Positions 19,187 through 28,386 of a DNA stretch of 64,000 nt are shown here, piece after piece; position 1 is the stretch's first letter; each line of letters starts with the position of its first letter. The stretch lies in assembly GCF_000175575.2 (NCBI RefSeq), contig NZ_CP005986.1, positions 1,185,549 through 1,249,548 of the forward strand, in the 5' to 3' direction. The stretch comes from Acidithiobacillus caldus ATCC 51756. GTDB taxonomy: Bacteria; Pseudomonadota; Gammaproteobacteria; Acidithiobacillales; Acidithiobacillaceae. The translations under genes and the position numbers were made by a program. The notes beneath the pieces are model-generated. The model was not told the DNA's origin. It saw only the letters and a list, made by a program, of their open reading frames with translations, and did not search any database.

Positions 19187-19477
19187 TTAGCCGGTCCCCT
19201 GCTGCTCCGAATCCTGGCCTGCGGCGGCGCTACCAGGATGCTCCTCGACCGTCTCCACGACCTGCTCCAATAGGCTTTGTTGTTCACCTGCCACCGTCTG
19301 CATGTTGCCGGGACCAGGCTCAACCGAGGTGGAGGCAGTGTCCGTTAGGTTCCGCGCGGTGCCATGCTCTGCGCCTGGGGCAGATGCTTCGGCGGTCTCC
19401 GCCAGGGTGTGTGCCGCTGCCAAGGGAATACTGGCAGGTGCCGCGGCGCCGTCGACGGCGGAGGCGGGAACCATCAT
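19187..19477 (-). pseudogene. open continuation of the rne reading frame after an amber codon
   Basis: Directly after the TAG that ends rne, the same frame stays open for 96 codons (MMVPASAVDG... to a TAA at 19187-19189). Its composition (Ala, Glu, Gln, Pro rich; a short acidic coiled-coil-like stretch LLEQVVETVEE) resembles the disordered C-terminal scaffold of RNase E, as does the sequence just before the stop. A single C-to-T change of a CAG codon would explain the TAG. It may be a decayed tail, a read-through tail or a sequencing error. No binding site precedes its first Met. Confidence 0.5.
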
Positions 19478-21598
19478 CTAGTGCCAGTCGTCGGCGCGAG
19501 GAATCCGGGTCGCGGGGTAGCGCAGGGCTTCGTCGGCGGGAGGCTCCGGGCTCGATGCGGGGTCACTCCATTCCAAGGCTTCCTTCGGGCGGCGTACCTC
19601 TCTCCCCGGCGGAGCGACTTCCAAATCCATTGCCGTGGTCGGGGGCGCTGCATCGGCCTCGTCGTTGCCGTCATGGGGACGCTCGTCCTGCCCACTCTGG
19701 CGCCGCGCCCGTGCCCGCCGACCACCTCGGCGTCTGCGCCGACTGCGTCCGGATGGAGTTTCCGTATCCCCAGAAGCTTTGGTCTCCACGTCGCCGCTCA
19801 CGGGTTCGGCAGCAGGGGGGATGGCCTCCTCGCCCAGGGCGCGGGTAAGGAAGGTCTGGGAATCCACGGGTTCGTAGCGCGACACCAGGGCCCGAACGAA
19901 ACGAGCAAGGATGCCCTCGCTGGGGGGCGTCGCCGTCTTGGATGCGGATTTGTCCCGCTGCTGTGGGCTTTGGGGCAGCGTTTTTGGAGGCGGCAACACG
20001 CTGGGTGGTGGCGGTGCCGTCAGAGGATTGAGCGCCGCCTGGGCCGCCCCGTTCTGGGCTCGGGCCGGGCGGTTGGGCAGGTCGCGCAGGTTGCGGCTGC
20101 TGTTGGTCCGTTCGTTGTGGGCCGGCGTCGCTTCCGCCTTGACCCGCTGGATCTCGTAGTGCGGGGTGAGGAGGGCGGGATCGGGAATTATAGTGATGCG
20201 GGTGTTGCTCTTGGCCTCCAGCTCCAGCAGCGGGAGCCGTTTTTCATTCAGGAGATAGACGGCCACGTCCACGGGCACCTTGCACTCCACCTCTGCCGCC
20301 CCGGCCTTGAGCGCTTCCTCGTGCAACAGGCGCAGCACGTGCAGAGCCGTCCCTTCGCAGCCACGGATCTGGCCCGTGCCACTGCAACGGGGGCAGGGTT
20401 CGTAGGAGGCCTCCTCCAGACTCGCGCCGAGCCTTTGGCGCGACATTTCCAGCAGACCGAAACGGGAGATGCGCCCCACCTGCACCCGGGCGCGGTCCAG
20501 CTTGAGGGCCTCCTTCAGACGCGATTCCACCTCGCGCTGATGCTTGGGCGATTCCATGTCGATGAGATCGACGACGATGAGACCGCCCAGATCGCGCAGG
20601 CGGATTTGCCGGGCGACTTCCTCCGCCGCCTCGAGATTGGTCTGGAAGGCCGTCTCGGCAATGTCCTGGCCCTTGGTGGATTTGCCGGAGTTGACGTCGA
20701 TGGCAACGAGGGCCTCGGTGTGGTCGATGACGATGGCACCGCCCGACTCCAGACGCACCTCGCGGCTGAAGGCCGACTCGATCTGCTGCTCGATCTGGTA
20801 GCGGCTGAAGAGGGGGATGTCGTTGTCGTAGAGCTTCAGCCGATTCAGCACCTTGGGCATCATGGCCGTCATGAACTGCTGGGCCGCCTGGAAGGCACTC
20901 TCGTCGTCGATGAGCACCTCGCCGATGTCCTCGGAGAAATGATCGCGCAGGGCGCGCACCACGACGTTGCCTTCCTGATAGATGAGGAAGGGCGCAGGCG
21001 CTTTCTCCGCCGCCTCGACGATGGCTTGCCAGATTTGCTTGAGGTACTCGAGATCCCGCTGCAGGGCCTCGAAATCCTGGCCGATACCGGCGGTGCGGGC
21101 GATGACCCCCATGTTGTCCGGAATATCCAGCATCTGCAGGTGCTGGCGGATCTGGGTGCGGTCTTCGCCCTCGATGCGACGGGAAACCCCGCCGGCGCGC
21201 GGATTGTTGGGCATGAGCACGAGGTAGCGCCCCGCCAGGCTGACGAAGGTGGTCAGGGCGGCACCCTTGCTGGAGCGCTCTTCCTTGTCCACCTGCACGA
21301 TGACCTCTTGTCCCTCGCGCACCAGGTCCTGGATACGCTTGCGTCCTGGCTGCTCGGGTTGACTGAAGTATTCCCGGGAGATCTCCTTGAGGGGAAGGAA
21401 GCCGTGGCGCTCGGCCCCGTAGTCGACGAAGGCGGCTTCGAGGCTGGGCTCGATGCGGGTGATACGCCCTTTATAGACGTTGCTCTTTTTCTGTTCCCTG
21501 AAGGTGTGTTCGATATCGAGATCGAGGAGTTTTTGACCATCGACGAGGGCCACCCGCAACTCCTCAGGATGGGTGGCATTGATCAGCATGCGTTTCAT
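19478..21598 (-). CDS. rne: ribonuclease E
   Basis: 706 residues from ATG 21598 ([20 protein letters not shown], the family start). An S1 RNA-binding region (about 35-120) is followed by the catalytic domain with the metal-binding Asp residues in [10 protein letters not shown] and IVVDLIDME, and the Zn-link CPRCSGTG that joins protomers. After about residue 500 the chain becomes low-complexity: Pro-rich, then an Arg-rich block [15 protein letters not shown] that fits an RNA-binding segment of the degradosome scaffold. It processes rRNA and tRNA and starts mRNA decay. It is divergent from rluC, as in many proteobacteria. The chain ends at TAG 19478-19480; see the tail entry. Confidence 0.93.
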   Translation of the reverse strand: MKRMLINATHPEELRVALVDGQKLLDLDIEHTFREQKKSNVYKGRITRIEPSLEAAFVDYGAERHGFLPLKEISREYFSQPEQPGRKRIQDLVREGQEVIVQVDKEERSSKGAALTTFVSLAGRYLVLMPNNPRAGGVSRRIEGEDRTQIRQHLQMLDIPDNMGVIARTAGIGQDFEALQRDLEYLKQIWQAIVEAAEKAPAPFLIYQEGNVVVRALRDHFSEDIGEVLIDDESAFQAAQQFMTAMMPKVLNRLKLYDNDIPLFSRYQIEQQIESAFSREVRLESGGAIVIDHTEALVAIDVNSGKSTKGQDIAETAFQTNLEAAEEVARQIRLRDLGGLIVVDLIDMESPKHQREVESRLKEALKLDRARVQVGRISRFGLLEMSRQRLGASLEEASYEPCPRCSGTGQIRGCEGTALHVLRLLHEEALKAGAAEVECKVPVDVAVYLLNEKRLPLLELEAKSNTRITIIPDPALLTPHYEIQRVKAEATPAHNERTNSSRNLRDLPNRPARAQNGAAQAALNPLTAPPPPSVLPPPKTLPQSPQQRDKSASKTATPPSEGILARFVRALVSRYEPVDSQTFLTRALGEEAIPPAAEPVSGDVETKASGDTETPSGRSRRRRRGGRRARARRQSGQDERPHDGNDEADAAPPTTAMDLEVAPPGREVRRPKEALEWSDPASSPEPPADEALRYPATRIPRADDWH

Positions 21599-21778
21599 TA
21601 TGTTCTCTCTTCTCCCGCGCTCGACCCCGTTTGGGGGAGCGCAGCGTATATGTATGGGATCGACGGGTGGCCCGACGATGACGACGAGGGGATGGTGCAC
21701 TCTCACTGCACGGCATCCCGAGTCGAAATATATGTCATAAGAGAATAGAATCGCAAACGCACGGGGCGGGAGGTGAGC

Positions 21779-22729
21779 ATGGTGGACAATGGCGTACGCC
21801 ATTGGCAGGTAACGGCGGAGGAGGCGGGGCAGAGGCTGGATAATTTCCTGCTGCGGGTGCTGAAGGGGGTGCCGCGCTCGCATATCTATAAGATCCTGCG
21901 CAGTGGCGAGGTGCGCGTCAACAAGGGGCGAGCGCGTCCCCACTACCATCTCCACCTGGGCGACGTCCTGCGTCTGCCGCCGGTGCGCAGCGCCGATCCT
22001 GCGGCCGTCCCACGCCTCCCGGAACAACTCGCCGTCGACCTGCGCGAGCGGGTGCTCTTTGAGGACGATCGGGTGCTGGTGCTGGACAAGCCTGCGGGTA
22101 TGGCGGTACATGGCGGCTCCGGCATCCGCTACGGGGTCATCGAGGCACTGCGTCAACTGCGTCCCGATCTGCGGGAGCTGGAGTTGGTCCACCGTCTGGA
22201 CCGCGACACCTCCGGCTGTCTGCTGCTGAGTAAACGCCGTTCGGCCCTGCGCAGCCTGCATCAGGCACTGCGCGAGGAGGCCATGGACAAGCGCTACCTG
22301 GCCCTGGTGGGTGGGCGCTGGAAGGGCGCGGAGCGGGTGGTGAAGCTACCGCTGCGCAAGAACATTTTGCAGTCCGGCGAGCGCATCGTGCGGGTGGATG
22401 AGGACCAGGGAAAGCCTGCCCGGACCCGTTTCTATCGCGAGGAGGACCTGGGTATCGCAACCCTCTTACGGGCGGAACTGGATACCGGTCGAACCCATCA
22501 GATCCGCGTGCACCTACAGGCCATCGGGCACCCCACTGCCGGGGATTCCAAATACGGTGACGAGACCTTCAATGGGGCCATGCGCGCTCTGGGTTTGCGC
22601 CGCCTGTTCCTGCATGCCGCCTTTCTCGCCTTTCCGCATCCGCGGGATGAGCGGATCGTCCGCGTCGAGGCGCCGCTGCCGGCCGATCTGGATGCCGTCC
22701 TTCAGCGTCTGCGGGTGGCGGAGCCATGA
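21779..22729 (+). CDS. rluC: 23S rRNA pseudouridine synthase RluC
   Basis: 316 residues. An S4 RNA-binding domain (about 15-75) precedes the RluA-family catalytic domain, whose signature is [11 protein letters not shown] with catalytic D141. RluC-type enzymes modify uridines 955, 2504 and 2580 of 23S rRNA; RluD is the alternative, but the position next to rne favours RluC. ATG 21779 is chosen because GGGAGG precedes it by 5 bases; GTG 21773 is too close to that site. The next gene overlaps its stop by 4 bases. Confidence 0.9.
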   Translation: MVDNGVRHWQVTAEEAGQRLDNFLLRVLKGVPRSHIYKILRSGEVRVNKGRARPHYHLHLGDVLRLPPVRSADPAAVPRLPEQLAVDLRERVLFEDDRVLVLDKPAGMAVHGGSGIRYGVIEALRQLRPDLRELELVHRLDRDTSGCLLLSKRRSALRSLHQALREEAMDKRYLALVGGRWKGAERVVKLPLRKNILQSGERIVRVDEDQGKPARTRFYREEDLGIATLLRAELDTGRTHQIRVHLQAIGHPTAGDSKYGDETFNGAMRALGLRRLFLHAAFLAFPHPRDERIVRVEAPLPADLDAVLQRLRVAEP

Positions 22730-23397
22730 CGGCCACGCGGGCGGAACGCCCCAGTCTTTTGATTTTCGACTGGGATGGGACACTCATGGACAGTGTCGCC
22801 CTGATCTGTCGCTGTCTCGAGGCGGCCTTCGCCTATGCCGGGCTGCCCGGCCGTAGTCTGGCAGACTATCGCAGCATCATCGGGCTGGGCCTGGGCGACG
22901 CCCTTGCCCGTCTTGCTCCCGAAGCGGACGAGCGGGCGCGCAGCCGCATTCTGGAGGGTTATCGACGCTGTTATTTTGCTGCGGACCCGGAGGACACGCC
23001 CCTCTTCCCGGGGGTAGAAGATAGCCTCAAATCCCTGCGGGAGTCGGGCTTCACGCTCGCGGTGGCCACGGGCAAGGCGCGCCGCGGTTTGGATCGCGCT
23101 CTCGACGCTCACCCATCCCTACGCCCACTGTTTGCCGCGACGCGCTGCGCCGATGAGAGTCGCTCCAAGCCCCACCCGCAGATGCTCATGGAGATTCTCG
23201 CGGCCACGGGCAGAAAGGCCTCAGAGGCGTGGATGATTGGCGATACCGTCCACGATGTGGCCATGGCCCGCGCGGCTGGGATGGCAGCCCTGGGGGTATC
23301 CTGTGGGGTGGACGATGTCCATACCCTGGAGCGGGAGGGAGCCTTTGCCGTGCTCTCGGGACCTGCGCAGCTACCGGACTTCATCGCTAGAACCTGA
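22726..23397 (+). CDS. HAD-superfamily hydrolase, phosphoglycolate-phosphatase-like
   Basis: 223 residues with HAD motifs: I with nucleophile D15 and acid/base D17 (FDWDGTLMDS), II in VATGKARRG, III with Lys in SKPHP, and IV in GDTVHDVAMA. The helical cap lies between motifs I and II, as in the Gph/YjjG group. It is translationally coupled to rluC, a pairing seen in other gammaproteobacteria. The substrate is not readable; 2-phosphoglycolate or a nucleotide is likely. Confidence 0.85.
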   Translation: MTATRAERPSLLIFDWDGTLMDSVALICRCLEAAFAYAGLPGRSLADYRSIIGLGLGDALARLAPEADERARSRILEGYRRCYFAADPEDTPLFPGVEDSLKSLRESGFTLAVATGKARRGLDRALDAHPSLRPLFAATRCADESRSKPHPQMLMEILAATGRKASEAWMIGDTVHDVAMARAAGMAALGVSCGVDDVHTLEREGAFAVLSGPAQLPDFIART

Positions 23398-23466
23398 GGC
23401 AGTCGAGGCCCACCAGCTTTCTAACCGCGGCTCCGGGCATTGACACGGCCCGATGGGACCGTAATC

Positions 23467-23491
23467 ATGTTATATATGCATATACATAGCG
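23467..23491. promoter_or_regulatory. AT-rich inverted repeat upstream of modB, possible ModE-type operator
   Basis: A perfect 12-bp palindrome tatatgcatata (23473-23484) sits inside an imperfect larger inverted repeat ending in tagcg. Molybdate operators contain TATA-rich half sites flanked by CG, so this fits loosely, and it is placed about 150 bases before the transporter genes in an otherwise GC-rich gap. It could equally be just the promoter -10 region. Confidence 0.35.
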
Positions 23492-23638
23492 TTCCTCCTC
23501 CGCCTGCGCACTTTGCCCGCGGGGATTCGTGATGGAGGCCAGGGCTCATTTCCGGTCCCGTCGCGTCCGTCGCGGTGCAAGCGACCAGTACGCCATCCTC
23601 AGGCGATGGGATGTGCGGGTGCGGCGCTGGGCTGCTGG

Positions 23639-24457
23639 ATGGATGGGAACAGCGTGAGTGGCGGAGGCAGGGCGGGGAGCCCGTCGCGAGGCCATGCGGC
23701 CAGTGGTGGACATCTGCCTCTGGCGCTGCTCAGCGCACTGGCACTGTTGTTCATACTGGCGCCGTTTTCGGCCCTGGTTTTTGCCACCGACTGGCGCCAT
23801 TTTCACTTCGTCGTGGGGGATCTGCGCGCCGCTCGAGTTTCCTTCCTTTATAGTACGGTGGCAGTGGTCATCGTCGTCGTTTTGGGCACACCGCTGGCCT
23901 GGTGGCTGGCGCACCGGCGCTCCCGCTGGTGGCTGGATGCCTTGGTCCTGATGCCGCTCTTGACGCCGCCCCTGGCGCTGGGCATTCTGCTGGCCTCCTT
24001 CTACGGTCCGTACTCCCTGTTGGGCTTGCAACTGTCCCGCCTTGGTCTGCAACTCTCCAATTCCGTTCCCGCCTTCATCCTTGCGCAGATCTACGGGGCC
24101 ATGCCCTATTTCGTTCTGGCGGCACGAGCCGCCTTCGAGGCAGTCCCCGGGGAACTGGAAGACATCAGCCGCAGCCTGGGCCGCAATGCCTGGTATACTT
24201 TCTGGCACGTCACCCTACCGCTGGCCCGGCTGGGACTCGCGGCCGGTATCGCCCTGGCCTGGGTGCGGGCCATGGGCGAGTTTGGAATCGTCCTGATCGT
24301 CGCCTACTTCCCCCAGGGCATCCCGGTGAAGCTCTGGGTGAACCTACAAGATATCGGATTGTCGGCGGTCTATCCTCTACTCTGGTTCTTTTTCTTGGTG
24401 GCCATCCCGGTCCCACTGTTTCTGGGCCTGTACTCCCGCCGACGCGTGCTGGTCTGA
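23639..24457 (+). CDS. modB: molybdate/tungstate-type ABC transporter permease
   Basis: About 272 residues. After a Gly/Ser-rich N-terminus there are six hydrophobic segments (about 30-50, 72-95, 100-125, 133-150, 190-212, 240-262) and the ABC-docking EAA loop reads EAVPGELEDISRSLGRNAW. This is the ModB/CysT permease pattern. It overlaps modC by 1 base. No binding-protein gene (modA) is beside it. The start is uncertain: ATG 23639 and GTG 23654 lack strong binding sites. Tungstate (TupB) or sulfate specificity cannot be excluded from sequence alone. Confidence 0.75.
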   Translation: MDGNSVSGGGRAGSPSRGHAASGGHLPLALLSALALLFILAPFSALVFATDWRHFHFVVGDLRAARVSFLYSTVAVVIVVVLGTPLAWWLAHRRSRWWLDALVLMPLLTPPLALGILLASFYGPYSLLGLQLSRLGLQLSNSVPAFILAQIYGAMPYFVLAARAAFEAVPGELEDISRSLGRNAWYTFWHVTLPLARLGLAAGIALAWVRAMGEFGIVLIVAYFPQGIPVKLWVNLQDIGLSAVYPLLWFFFLVAIPVPLFLGLYSRRRVLV

Positions 24458-25467
24458 TGGTGGATATCTCCTACCGCCTGGCGGAACCCATTGCCCTGCA
24501 GATATCCCTACAGGTAGAAGGCTTCACCGTGCTGCTCGGCCTGTCCGGCTCGGGCAAGAGCACTCTGCTGCGCGCCATTGCCGGTCTCACGGCAGCCGAG
24601 GGCGAGCCTTACGCCGGCCTGCCGCCCCACCGCCGCAGGGTCGGCTACCTGCCCCAAGGCTACGCACTTTTTCCCCACCTGCGTGCCTGGGAAAATGTAG
24701 CCTACCCGATGCCCCGGCAGGGTGCTCGGCAACGCGCCATGGAGCTTCTGGAACGGGTGGGGCTGCGCGAGTTGGCGCAACGCTATCCGGCGGAGCTCTC
24801 GGGTGGTCAGAAGCAGCGCGTCGCATTGGCACGAGCCATGGCGCGCGGCCCCGAGATATTGCTGCTGGATGAGCCGACTTCGGCCCTGGATGTACCGACC
24901 CGGGACGAGATCCTCGCAGAACTCCTGCGTGAGGTACGGGATTTTGGGGTGCCGGTCCTCGCCGTCAGCCACGATCCACAGCTCTGTCTCTATGCCGATC
25001 GGGTGGCCGTTCTGGCGGACGGCGTCATAGCCCAGGAAGGAACGGCGCAGGCCCTCATGGAGAAACCCCGCAACGCGCAGGTCGGCCGCTTTTTTGGTTA
25101 CGTCGAGGTCGGCCGTGGCCGGATCGCGGCGTTGGGGCAGAGTGCGGATACCGCAGAAGTCGTCGTCGACGCACGGCGTCTCGATGCCCGTCTGGCAGTC
25201 CCGAGTCTGGGTGAGGGGAGCCTGGTGCGCCTCGGCTGTCGCCCGACGGAGGTGCGCTTGGCAGGCGAGGGGGCCATCCCACCCGGTTATCAGCGCCTCG
25301 AACTCACGGTCCGCAATGCCCACCGAGAAGGATCTTTTTGGCGGCTGGATGGCACTGCCCCCATAAACCTCCCCCTACGCATCCCGCAGGCGCTCTGGCG
25401 TGCAGGCCCGCGCCGGCACCTCGCGGTGGATATTGCCAGCAGCGAGCTCTTGCTTTGGTCACTATGA
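24457..25467 (+). CDS. modC: molybdate-type ABC transporter ATP-binding protein
   Basis: 336 residues. Walker A is GLSGSGKST (28-36), the signature is LSGGQKQR, Walker B is ILLLDEP and the switch His lies in VSHDPQ. The last 100 or so residues form an extra domain after the ATPase, with GSLVRLGCRPTEVRL resembling the ModC regulatory (TOBE-like) region. It powers the permease encoded just upstream. The one-base overlap with modB indicates co-translation. Molybdenum is needed for molybdoenzymes; the window shows no cofactor-synthesis gene. Confidence 0.8.
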   Translation: MVDISYRLAEPIALQISLQVEGFTVLLGLSGSGKSTLLRAIAGLTAAEGEPYAGLPPHRRRVGYLPQGYALFPHLRAWENVAYPMPRQGARQRAMELLERVGLRELAQRYPAELSGGQKQRVALARAMARGPEILLLDEPTSALDVPTRDEILAELLREVRDFGVPVLAVSHDPQLCLYADRVAVLADGVIAQEGTAQALMEKPRNAQVGRFFGYVEVGRGRIAALGQSADTAEVVVDARRLDARLAVPSLGEGSLVRLGCRPTEVRLAGEGAIPPGYQRLELTVRNAHREGSFWRLDGTAPINLPLRIPQALWRAGPRRHLAVDIASSELLLWSL

Positions 25468-25771
25468 AGAACTCACCGACGGGGCGGGCTACATAGCTGC
25501 CGATGCGGACCCAGCGATATTCGTCGTGCCGATGATATCTGACCGAGAGGACAGATTATCGGATGCATATGGCCATTTTGGCTGGTCAGCCTCCTCATGT
25601 CTTCTCGGCAGTCCGAAACGCGAATCCTTGCGTAACGCCAAGTTGGCCCGCCGTTAGTCTTACCCAGCCTCTTGTGTTAATGTACCGATATCCGCCGCAT
25701 TTAGTGATTATAAGTATTATGTTGGACGTCTTTAAGCATCGGGCGATGGCCGTGGTCCTGCCTGACCTGTC
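25468..25771. other. intergenic region, 304 bp
   Basis: No convincing gene, RNA or terminator. Its right half is richer in A and T than the preceding genes (for example cgcatttagtgattataagtattatg) and probably carries the promoter of the next gene; composition shifts from here to about 28.4 kb. Confidence 0.5.
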
Positions 25772-27016
25772 ATGACCGCTCGTTTTTTCTGTACGGTAGA
25801 TCAAGTGCCCGAGAAACGGGTACAAAAATCTGGGGGCAATCTGGCGCTGCCGCTGGTAGCGCTTGCCTTGATCTTTGGCTTTGGGCTATTGCAGCCGGCC
25901 ACAAGCTTTGCGAAACCCATCATTCGCTTGCGCAGCCTTGAATCCCGGATAACCGAAACGCCAAGACTGAAAGAGCAAAATAACGACATTACGGCAGCAA
26001 AAGAAAACATCAGGATGCTCAAGGCGGAGAGCTCGGCGATTTTTCAGGGACGAATCAAGGTGGGGCACTACAGTCATTTCAATTACGATGGAATCCCGCG
26101 CAACTATATTGCCAAACCAAAAATTGGTTTCAAATATTACTTGTTCGGCGGAAACAAATACCTTAAGCACATAATTGATCGTGCGCAGCCTCGTTATTAC
26201 CTCGATATATCGAGTTACGATAGCGCTTTTCGAGAAACAAAAAAGGAAGTCGCCAAATATTATTTAAGCTACTGGAGCCATTATGAAGCCGATGCCATGC
26301 TGTCGAGAGTGTCAAGAATCAAAAAATACGAGAATAGGCTGTCAAAGCTCTGTCATTCACAGTTCCGACGTTTTCAGTTGACCGTGTATCTGGAGAAGAT
26401 GCATGCGCAGATAGCGAGGCGAAAACTGTCCGAACTGCTGGGACGAACATTGCCAGCATTCATTCCCCGGCTGCCCGGTCGTGGCGTAGCCGAAAAAATC
26501 CATAAGAGCTCGATTTTGCAAAAACATCCGGGCATAGCAGGGCTCATACGTTACTACAGTGATCAGAAGAAACTTGGATGGTTGCGTTTCGTGAACGTAA
26601 AATTCAAGGCGTTCCTTCGTCCCTCCTATTATCCCAGCGCAGGTCGCACAAAGCTTGCCGTAATCGGCGGAGTTTATGTAAATATACCTTTTGATATCCT
26701 TGGCGCAGAGAGGCACGCAAACGCTCAGCTCGCTGCGCAAAGGGAGAATATTTTGCTCAAATTACAGCAAGACGGTTACAAAGAGAAGGAGCAGGAGCGT
26801 ATCGAAAAGATTAGAATGCCTATCTATAGCAGAGAGGTTCGGTTCTGGAAGCATCGTGCTGAACACTATTATCGTCGGCTGATACGGCAAGAACCCATGA
26901 CCCTGGCAAAATCTTCAGAGGCCGGAGAATTGGCAAGAACGCTTGTCCAGTACCGCAAAGCTACATTGAAGTGGATAGCGGCAGCGGCGCATCTTGCACT
27001 CATTCGCTTTGGCTAG
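25772..27016 (+). CDS. divergent TolC/outer-membrane-efflux-like helical protein
   Basis: 414 residues, close to TolC-family length. A hydrophobic segment (about 24-46, ending SFAK) looks like a signal peptide with a long N-region. The mature part shows the outer-membrane-efflux order twice: long charged helices, then a short strand region (VGHYSHFNY; later LAVIGGVYVNIPFDILG followed by an Ala/Gln helix, which recalls the LSWPLFDGG-type segment). The assignment is from pattern only. Codons are noticeably more AT-rich than neighbouring genes, and no pump or adaptor gene lies nearby, which suggests acquisition. No clear binding site precedes the ATG; an in-frame GTG at 25805 is an alternative start. 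Confidence 0.45.
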   Translation: MTARFFCTVDQVPEKRVQKSGGNLALPLVALALIFGFGLLQPATSFAKPIIRLRSLESRITETPRLKEQNNDITAAKENIRMLKAESSAIFQGRIKVGHYSHFNYDGIPRNYIAKPKIGFKYYLFGGNKYLKHIIDRAQPRYYLDISSYDSAFRETKKEVAKYYLSYWSHYEADAMLSRVSRIKKYENRLSKLCHSQFRRFQLTVYLEKMHAQIARRKLSELLGRTLPAFIPRLPGRGVAEKIHKSSILQKHPGIAGLIRYYSDQKKLGWLRFVNVKFKAFLRPSYYPSAGRTKLAVIGGVYVNIPFDILGAERHANAQLAAQRENILLKLQQDGYKEKEQERIEKIRMPIYSREVRFWKHRAEHYYRRLIRQEPMTLAKSSEAGELARTLVQYRKATLKWIAAAAHLALIRFG

Positions 27017-27026
27017 AGGGCAGTGA

Positions 27027-27052
27027 GGCGTGTTGGTAAACACGCCTTTTTT
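27027..27052 (+). terminator. strong rho-independent terminator
   Basis: ggcgtgtt-ggta-aacacgcc (27027-27046) followed by six T. It lies 10 bases after the stop of the TolC-like gene and 65 bases from the end of sor, which converges from the right. The T tract serves the plus strand only. Confidence 0.9.
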
Positions 27053-27116
27053 CACTGCGAGGCCGTCCAAGCGACGACCTGCCCCGTTTCCGGGTGCGAT
27101 GGTCTTGGGCTCTTGG

Positions 27117-28052
27117 TCAGAGCACAAGTTTGCGCCGCCATTGCCCCTGCTCCATCATGGGTGCGAAGAAGAGGTAATATGGGCCGCGATCCAGGTGTGC
27201 GAGTACCCCATGGTTGTGGATTTGTCGCAGTTCATAATCCACCATGGCATAGCCGATACCCATGTGCGCCATCTCCGGGGATTCCCACTCCATGTGTACC
27301 AGGTACTGCGTTGGCCGTTGACCAGGGATCTGTGGCTTGTCCGGTATGGCCGTCCCGTGGTTGGTGGCATAAGCCGGTGGATTCGCTCCTAAAGTCGCCT
27401 TCATCATTCCTTCAGGATCCAATTGGAAGGAACCGATAGCCGATACGCCGAACTGTTTGAGAATCATCCATCCGACCATGCCGGGGATATTCTCCTTCAT
27501 CCAGGTGAGGGTGGCGACAGCGCCCTTCTCAAAGTCTTTTTCGTGTCCATCCGACACCCAATGATCACCAAGGGCGATACACCGTTGGCTGGCCAGGGCA
27601 ACTTTAGAAACCGGCTTCTGGGCAGCGAAAGCCGCGCCTAACTGTGCCGGCACGTCCGTCATACCCATGATCCTGGGTAAATCGGAACGTACAATTTCAT
27701 AATATGGCTCCCACGGCCCTTCGATGACCATATCGAGACAGCTGCCACATAATTCATAAATTTCCTTGAAGTTGTCGTGGTGCATTTCCTCGTGCGATTT
27801 GACATCCTGCCACACCGTATACTGATACATTGCCATGGGGTTGATGGTGTCGCGCATGTCCACCGCACCACCGCCATAACGACCGGCCATGGGATGCATA
27901 CCCGTCTGCAGGAGTTGCTCGAAACCCAGAAAGCCCGGGTGAGAGGCAGTGGTGATACATACCTTCGGGCCTACTTTCATCATGGTTGCGAAACTTTCGG
28001 GACGGTTGACGACCTTGGATTGATTGATTGCGACGATAGGATTTTTGTCCAC
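27117..28052 (-). CDS. sor: sulfur oxygenase reductase
   Basis: 311 residues. This cytoplasmic iron enzyme disproportionates elemental sulfur with oxygen to sulfite, thiosulfate and sulfide, without external cofactors. All key residues are present: the catalytic Cys C32 in GPKVCITTASHPGF, the pair C102/C105 in CGSC, and the mononuclear iron ligands H87, H91 (HEEMH) and E115 (GPWEPYYEI). The family 24-mer forms a hollow shell with an internal active site. The start is GTG 28052 with TTGGAGG seven bases upstream; the first residues match the family N-terminus. It diverges from sqr, which can reoxidise the sulfide it makes. Among bacteria SOR is known mainly from At. caldus relatives. Confidence 0.96.
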   Translation of the reverse strand: MDKNPIVAINQSKVVNRPESFATMMKVGPKVCITTASHPGFLGFEQLLQTGMHPMAGRYGGGAVDMRDTINPMAMYQYTVWQDVKSHEEMHHDNFKEIYELCGSCLDMVIEGPWEPYYEIVRSDLPRIMGMTDVPAQLGAAFAAQKPVSKVALASQRCIALGDHWVSDGHEKDFEKGAVATLTWMKENIPGMVGWMILKQFGVSAIGSFQLDPEGMMKATLGANPPAYATNHGTAIPDKPQIPGQRPTQYLVHMEWESPEMAHMGIGYAMVDYELRQIHNHGVLAHLDRGPYYLFFAPMMEQGQWRRKLVL

Positions 28053-28094
28053 ATTGCCTCCAAGCTGATAGCCAAAAAAATTACTTCCCTTTTC

Positions 28095-28123
28095 ATCCTA
28101 GGCGCGGTTATTATTTCTGTCAA
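28095..28123 (-). promoter_or_regulatory. sigma-70 type promoter of sor
   Basis: On the minus strand a perfect -35 TTGACA (28118-28123) and a -10 TAGGAT (28095-28100) are separated by 17 bases. The predicted start lies near 28088, giving a leader of about 36 bases before the GTG. The match suggests constitutive or strong housekeeping expression, although a regulator may still act further upstream. Confidence 0.7.
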
Positions 28124-28386
28124 ACCCTTACGTCAAATATTTTTCGCGTAATTCAATATGTCCTTTTTAAATTTTGCTTCCGACTTAAGGATATTCGCAA
28201 ATTATTACAAAAAGAATAAGAATACCGGCATATATCCTGAGGTCAGGGTGCATTGGAACTTTGCAAGTTCATGGCGGTCTCACTGGCAGTGAATGATTTA
28301 CAGGCGCTTTGCTCTAAGACGAATCCGGTCTAGAGTGAGTGAGGCGTGACGGTTTGATGCAGTGATACAACAGACAGGAGGATGTG
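28124..28386. other. sor-sqr divergent regulatory region
   Basis: AT-rich DNA from 28124 to about 28240, then ordinary composition. It must hold the sqr promoter; I see no near-consensus site (ttgctc and tagagt with 16 bases between them, at about 28308-28335, is a weak candidate) and no clear -24/-12 element. sqr has AGGAGG at 28376-28381. Confidence 0.4.

Noticed and set aside
19364-21748. 794-codon plus-strand frame antisense to rne
   Set aside because: The opposite strand has an unmistakable RNase E; the antisense translation shows only composition bias.
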